Shown here: positions 62,006 to 64,000 of the stretch, one piece after another | Numbering within the stretch: position 1 is the stretch's first letter | How the letters are laid out: each line of letters opens with the position of its first letter | Assembly: GCF_013184745.1 (NCBI RefSeq) | Contig: NZ_JAATVU010000032.1 | Span: 1 to 64,000, forward strand | Source: Mangrovicoccus sp. HB161399 | Lineage (GTDB): Bacteria > Pseudomonadota > Alphaproteobacteria > Rhodobacterales > Rhodobacteraceae | DNA length: 64,000 nt | Direction of reading: 5' to 3' | Position numbers and translations under genes: made by a program | Notes under the pieces: model-generated | Database searches by the model: none | What the model saw: only the letters and a program-made list of their open reading frames with translations | Told to the model about the DNA's origin: nothing

Positions 62006-63056
62006 AGCGGGCCCCGCCGGGCGATCATCGCATGGAGCAGTGCCGTCCCTCCCTGGCCGAGCAGGTTCCGCGGCACCGGCTCCGCCGTCCGCAACGCAGC
62101 GCCGCGTTCCGCATCGTTCTGGCCGCGGCAACCTTTCGGGCTCCGGCGGAGCAGGCCGGGTGCGTGGCGCCTCCGCCCGCCGCCACCAGCGCAGGCGCAG
62201 ATCCATCCCAAATTGCCGGAGCCCGCCGCGGCAGGCCGGGCGTCTGGCGCACGGCATGACGGCCCCGTCGTTGGCCCATGTGCCGGCCATGATCCGGTCC
62301 ACGGTGTCGAGGAGGCGGACCGAGCCGGAAGCGCGCATCATGGCGCCACGGGCCAAGTCTCAATCGGCATCGGTCCCGTATCGGCAATACCGATACGTCC
62401 GGACCACTTTTCCGAGGCAGACCGCGACCGGCGGCGGTGCCCTCGAGCCGGAGATGGCTGCCAACATGGGGCCTTTTGGATCCGCGCAAGCTGTTGCGCA
62501 TCCGAAGCAGCGCCGTCTGCTGCGGATGAAGGTCGCGACCGCAGACCATGTCCCTGATTTGCCGGAAACCAGCGGTGCCGATCTCGCCTTGCAGCGCATC
62601 GTCCGGCCCTTTGCCCCCCGTCCCTTGTTTCGCGTCGCCGGGACATGCAGCTGCGGTACCGGCAGCACGGGCCTGAGCGAACCGGCCCCGGGGGCCCGCG
62701 GGCATTGACCGGCCTGCAATGGGTGCGGCCGATGCCGCGGGGCCGGCCTGACCAGATCCCCGGTCCTCGCCATCCTCCGGCCGCTGCCATCCAGCGGGGC
62801 GGTCGCGCTGTGCCGGTCATTGCCGCCGACGGGCAGGCCCGGCTGGCGGCCAGCGCGATATCGACGGCCTGCCGTCGGGTCCCGGCTTCGGCATCCCGAC
62901 CCGGAATAGCGGACCACCGGTCCTGCAGGCGGAGCATCGCCGCAATGCTGCGCTACAGCAACGGGGAGCGGGACCGTCCCTGGCGACAGGATTGCCGAAT
63001 TGTCTGGCAATCTGCCGGATGCCCCGCTAGCCTCTCCGCACAAAAGGGAGGAACGA
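62006..63056. other. gene-free stretch before the TRAP binding-protein gene
   Basis: About 1 kb without a recognisable protein on either strand. Translations are Arg/Pro-rich and broken; no IS signature is convincing. The right end should contain the promoter of the TRAP gene, preceded by GGGAGG at its ribosome site. Confidence 0.4.
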
Positions 63057-64000
63057 ATGAAATACACGCTTGCCGTGGCAGCCCTGCTGTCCACGACCGC
63101 GGCCGCATGGGCGGCCGACACCGTCACCCTGCGCATCCAGACCCACCAGGCCCCCGAGGCCGTCTCGGGCAAGCTCGTCGCCGATTTCGTCGAGCAGGTG
63201 CGCGCCATGTCCGAGGGCAGCATCGACATAGAGATGTTCTACAGCTCCTCGGTCGTGGCCTCGGCCGAAACCTTCGACGCTGCCGCCAACGGCATCATCG
63301 ACTGCGACATGACGAACGGAAGCTACCAGGCAGGCAAGAACCCGGCCTTCCAGTTCGTCGCGGACGTCATGGGCGGCTATGACACGCCCATCCAGTACCT
63401 GGCCTGGATCGAGGAAGGCGGCGGCCGCGAGGCGATCCAGAAGCTCTACGAGGCCAACGGCATGCATTTCATCGGCGCCTATCTGGGCGGCCAGGAATCG
63501 CTGGCCTCCTCCGCGCCGCTTGCCGGGATCGCCGACCTCCAGGGCTGGAAGTTCCGCTCGCCGCCCGGGATGGAATCGGAGATCTTCGCCTCGCTCGGCG
63601 CCAGCCCCGTGGTGATGGACTACACCGAGATCTTCACTTCGCTGGAGACCGGCATCATCGACGGCGCCGATGCCTCGACCCTGGCGGCGAACCTGTCGAA
63701 CGGCATCTACGACATCGCCAAGCACACGACCTATCCGGGCTTCCATTCGATGTCCTCGGACCACCTCGCCTGTTCCACCGCCGCCTGGGAGAAGCTCAGC
63801 TCCGGCCAGCAGGCGATCCTGGAAAACGCGATGGAGGCGCTGGCGATGCGGCTGCTGATGCGCACAGAGGTGCTCAACAGCGAAGCGCTGGCCGAGCTGC
63901 CCGCGAAGGGCGTGACCTTCTACGACTGGTCCGCCGAGGACCGCGCCAAGTTCCGCGAGGCGGCAGTCGCGCGCTGGGACGAATGGGCCAAGAAGACGCC
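63057..64000 (+). CDS. TRAP transporter solute-binding protein, DctP-type (partial, runs off the window)
   Basis: 314 complete codons are visible. Signal peptide about 1-20 (MKYTLAVAALLSTTAAAWA), then TVTLRIQTHQAPEAVSGKLVADFVEQVRAMSEGSIDIEMFYSSSVV and the DctP family core LQGWKFRSPPGMESEIFASLGASPVVMDYTEIFTSLETGIIDGADAS. It delivers a small carboxylate or related solute to a TRAP importer whose membrane subunits should follow outside the window. ATG at 63057 with GGGAGG six bases upstream. The substrate Arg is probably in the KFRSPPG segment. Substrate unknown. Confidence 0.87.
   Translation, partial: MKYTLAVAALLSTTAAAWAADTVTLRIQTHQAPEAVSGKLVADFVEQVRAMSEGSIDIEMFYSSSVVASAETFDAAANGIIDCDMTNGSYQAGKNPAFQFVADVMGGYDTPIQYLAWIEEGGGREAIQKLYEANGMHFIGAYLGGQESLASSAPLAGIADLQGWKFRSPPGMESEIFASLGASPVVMDYTEIFTSLETGIIDGADASTLAANLSNGIYDIAKHTTYPGFHSMSSDHLACSTAAWEKLSSGQQAILENAMEALAMRLLMRTEVLNSEALAELPAKGVTFYDWSAEDRAKFREAAVARWDEWAKKT

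Noticed and set aside
62040-62708. Possible transposase fragment in the gap before the TRAP gene
   Set aside because: I compared the frames with IS3, IS5 and IS110 signatures by eye and found no convincing conserved block.
1-64000. tRNA, rRNA, riboswitch or replication origin
   Set aside because: No cloverleaf-like, rRNA-like or known riboswitch core sequence was seen in the intergenic DNA, and no cluster of DnaA-type boxes.

Overview
The window is GC-rich DNA (visibly around 68-70% G+C) with tightly packed operons, ATGA stop/start overlaps, LysR/TetR/AraC-type regulators, Liv- and Pot-type ABC importers, a TRAP importer gene and a possible Fnr-type TTGA-N6-TCAA site. This points to an alphaproteobacterium, most likely of the Rhodobacterales (Paracoccus/Rhodobacter-like). 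The assignment is inference from gene content; there is no rRNA or tRNA in the window.

Region 1 (1-1400) is an insertion-sequence graveyard: an IS5-like transposase remnant on the minus strand abuts an IS110-like remnant on the plus strand. Region 2 (1407-11448) is the clearest metabolic unit, a gamma-butyrobetaine/carnitine catabolic island. It holds a gamma-butyrobetaine/trimethyllysine-type dioxygenase, acyl-CoA dehydrogenase, ADP-forming acyl-CoA synthetase, crotonobetainyl-CoA-hydratase-like crotonase, L-carnitine dehydrogenase fused to a thioesterase, the 3-dehydrocarnitine cleavage enzyme (BKACE) and a CdhR/GbdR-like activator. Two class II aldolase/adducin proteins sit in it without an obvious step. 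Region 3 (11575-16336) is a LysR gene and a complete Pot-type ABC importer. Region 4 (16465-20205) is a TIM-barrel epimerase plus membrane desaturase pair bracketed by two LysR genes.

Region 5 (20284-24928) carries a secreted caspase-like protein, an oleate hydratase preceded by the Fnr-type site, and a convergent sorbosone-dehydrogenase-like gene. Region 6 (25018-31281) is a TetR-controlled Liv-type ABC operon ending in a renal-dipeptidase-like protein with an altered metal site; two CCG-N6-CGG palindromes mark the likely TetR operators. Region 7 (31445-42186) is a probable three-gene surface operon: serine hydrolase, TpsB/FhaC-type outer-membrane translocator, and a 2570-residue glycine-rich autotransporter that has its own beta-barrel.

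Region 8 (42187-45541) is a second IS graveyard with an internally deleted IS110 transposase and a second copy of the same IS5-like remnant, inverted relative to the one at the window start. Region 9 (45542-51290) is a co-directional envelope cluster: DUF1254, outer-membrane barrel, DUF3604, RcnB-like, and a frameshifted MscS channel. About 1.6 kb of unrecognised sequence follows, then a DUF4239 membrane protein.

Region 10 (54462-56103) is a divergent methyltransferase/HxlR pair. Region 11 (56408-62005) is an AraC regulator divergent from an APC permease, an ornithine-cyclodeaminase-family protein, a RidA-like protein and a DadA-like FAD oxidoreductase, a plausible amine/amino-acid oxidation operon. 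The window ends inside a TRAP-transporter binding-protein gene. Strong intercistronic hairpins recur, notably just after the binding-protein gene in both ABC operons.
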